A stretch of 13,904 nt of DNA. Origin: an uncultured Corynebacterium sp. (GTDB lineage Bacteria; Actinomycetota; Actinomycetes; Mycobacteriales; Mycobacteriaceae). Of the stretch, positions 13,391 through 13,904 are shown piece by piece (positions within the stretch are counted from its first letter, which is position 1; every line of letters starts with the position of its first letter). The notes under the pieces are model-generated. The model was given only the letters and a program-made list of their open reading frames with translations, made no database searches and had not been told where the DNA came from. Both the position numbers and the translations under genes were made by a program. The stretch is taken from contig NZ_CABTZR010000060.1 in the NCBI RefSeq assembly GCF_902489365.1, forward strand, positions 1 through 13,904, in the 5' to 3' direction.

Positions 13391-13904
13391 CTAGAGCTTG
13401 CGCATCCTGACCTGTTCCACCAAATGGTGTGAGCCTTTGCGTAGAACCAGGGAAGCTCGCACCCGAGTGGGCAAAATATTCTCAATGAGGTTGGGCAGGT
13501 TGATGGACTGCCAGATTTCGCGTGCCTGCGCGTAGGCTTCCTCATCCGTCATGTCCGCGAAGGAAGCGAAGTGCGCGCCCGGCTCGCGGAAGGCAGTGTG
13601 CCGGAGCTTGAGGAAGCGGTCGATGTACCACTTCTCAATGTCGTCCACGCGGGCATCGACGTAGACAGAGAAGTCAAAGAGATCCGAAACCATGAGGGTC
13701 GGCCCGGTCTGCAGGACGTTGAGGCCTTCCAGGATGAGGATGTCCGGTTGCCGGACCTCTTGTAATTCATCGGGGACGATGTCATAGGACACGTGCGAGT
13801 ACAACGGTGCGGTAACCAGCGGTTTGCCGGATTTAACGTCGGTAACAAAACGCATGAGCGCGCGGCGGTCATAAGACTCCGGATAGCCCTTGCGCTGCAT
13901 CAAC
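13391..13904 (-). CDS. coaA: Pantothenate kinase, type I (5' partial)
   Basis: The C-terminal 170 or so residues of prokaryotic type I pantothenate kinase, the first step of coenzyme A synthesis. The start, with the Walker A loop, lies beyond the right edge of the window. Visible family parts are GYPESYDRRALMRFVTDVKSG, then PLYSHVSYDIVP, the strand-loop PDILILEGLNVLQ, and DFSVYVDARVDDIEKWYIDR. The C-terminus ends VLRKGSHHLVEQVRMRKL. It is convergent with the prenyltransferase gene. Rv1092c (coaA) is in the same general neighbourhood in M. tuberculosis from memory. Confidence 0.96.
   Translation of the reverse strand, partial: LMQRKGYPESYDRRALMRFVTDVKSGKPLVTAPLYSHVSYDIVPDELQEVRQPDILILEGLNVLQTGPTLMVSDLFDFSVYVDARVDDIEKWYIDRFLKLRHTAFREPGAHFASFADMTDEEAYAQAREIWQSINLPNLIENILPTRVRASLVLRKGSHHLVEQVRMRKL

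Overview
The window looks like a chromosomal segment of a high-GC actinobacterium of the mycolic-acid group, most likely Corynebacterium. The reasons are: a mycothiol S-conjugate amidase (mca), the order lytic transglycosylase - eno - FtsB-like - DUF501 - ppx (as I recall it from M. tuberculosis Rv1022-Rv1026), the order greA / DUF4307 / mca / small membrane protein / short prenyltransferase / coaA (Rv1080c-Rv1092c there), and many TAnAnT -10 hexamers with leaderless starts. Species is not decidable by eye.

Layout. (1) 1-4317 is a conserved housekeeping block on the + strand: 3' end of an LpqU-type lytic transglycosylase, enolase with a clear intrinsic terminator, a FtsB/DivIC-like division protein, a DUF501 protein and a Ppx/GppA exopolyphosphatase. 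(2) 4414-4490 is a tRNA with anticodon UAA (Leu) but a short variable arm. (3) 4491 to about 9880 is a more variable region. It holds a six-cysteine lipoprotein (-), an orphan terminator with no + strand gene before it, a BI-1/YccA-type membrane protein (+) with a strong terminator, about 785 bp without a recognisable gene, and then a two-gene unit: a DUF3558-like lipoprotein followed by a 624-residue protein with WxG/PPE-EspB-like helices, a long Gly-rich segment and a distinct C-terminal tail. (4) 9883-13904 is a second conserved block: a small lipoprotein and greA (-), a DUF4307 membrane protein (-) divergent from mca (+), a small membrane protein and a cis-prenyltransferase (+), and the 3' part of coaA (-).

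How the genes fit. Blocks 1 and 4 are core metabolism, envelope and division genes. Region 3 sits between them, beginning at a tRNA 3' end, which is the usual place for lineage-specific insertions. The most interesting part is the lipoprotein plus WxG/PPE-like pair (7230-9788). It looks like the cell-surface and secreted parts of a type VII (ESX)-related function, without any secretion machinery in the window. Gene functions rest on motif recognition and remembered synteny; no search was run.
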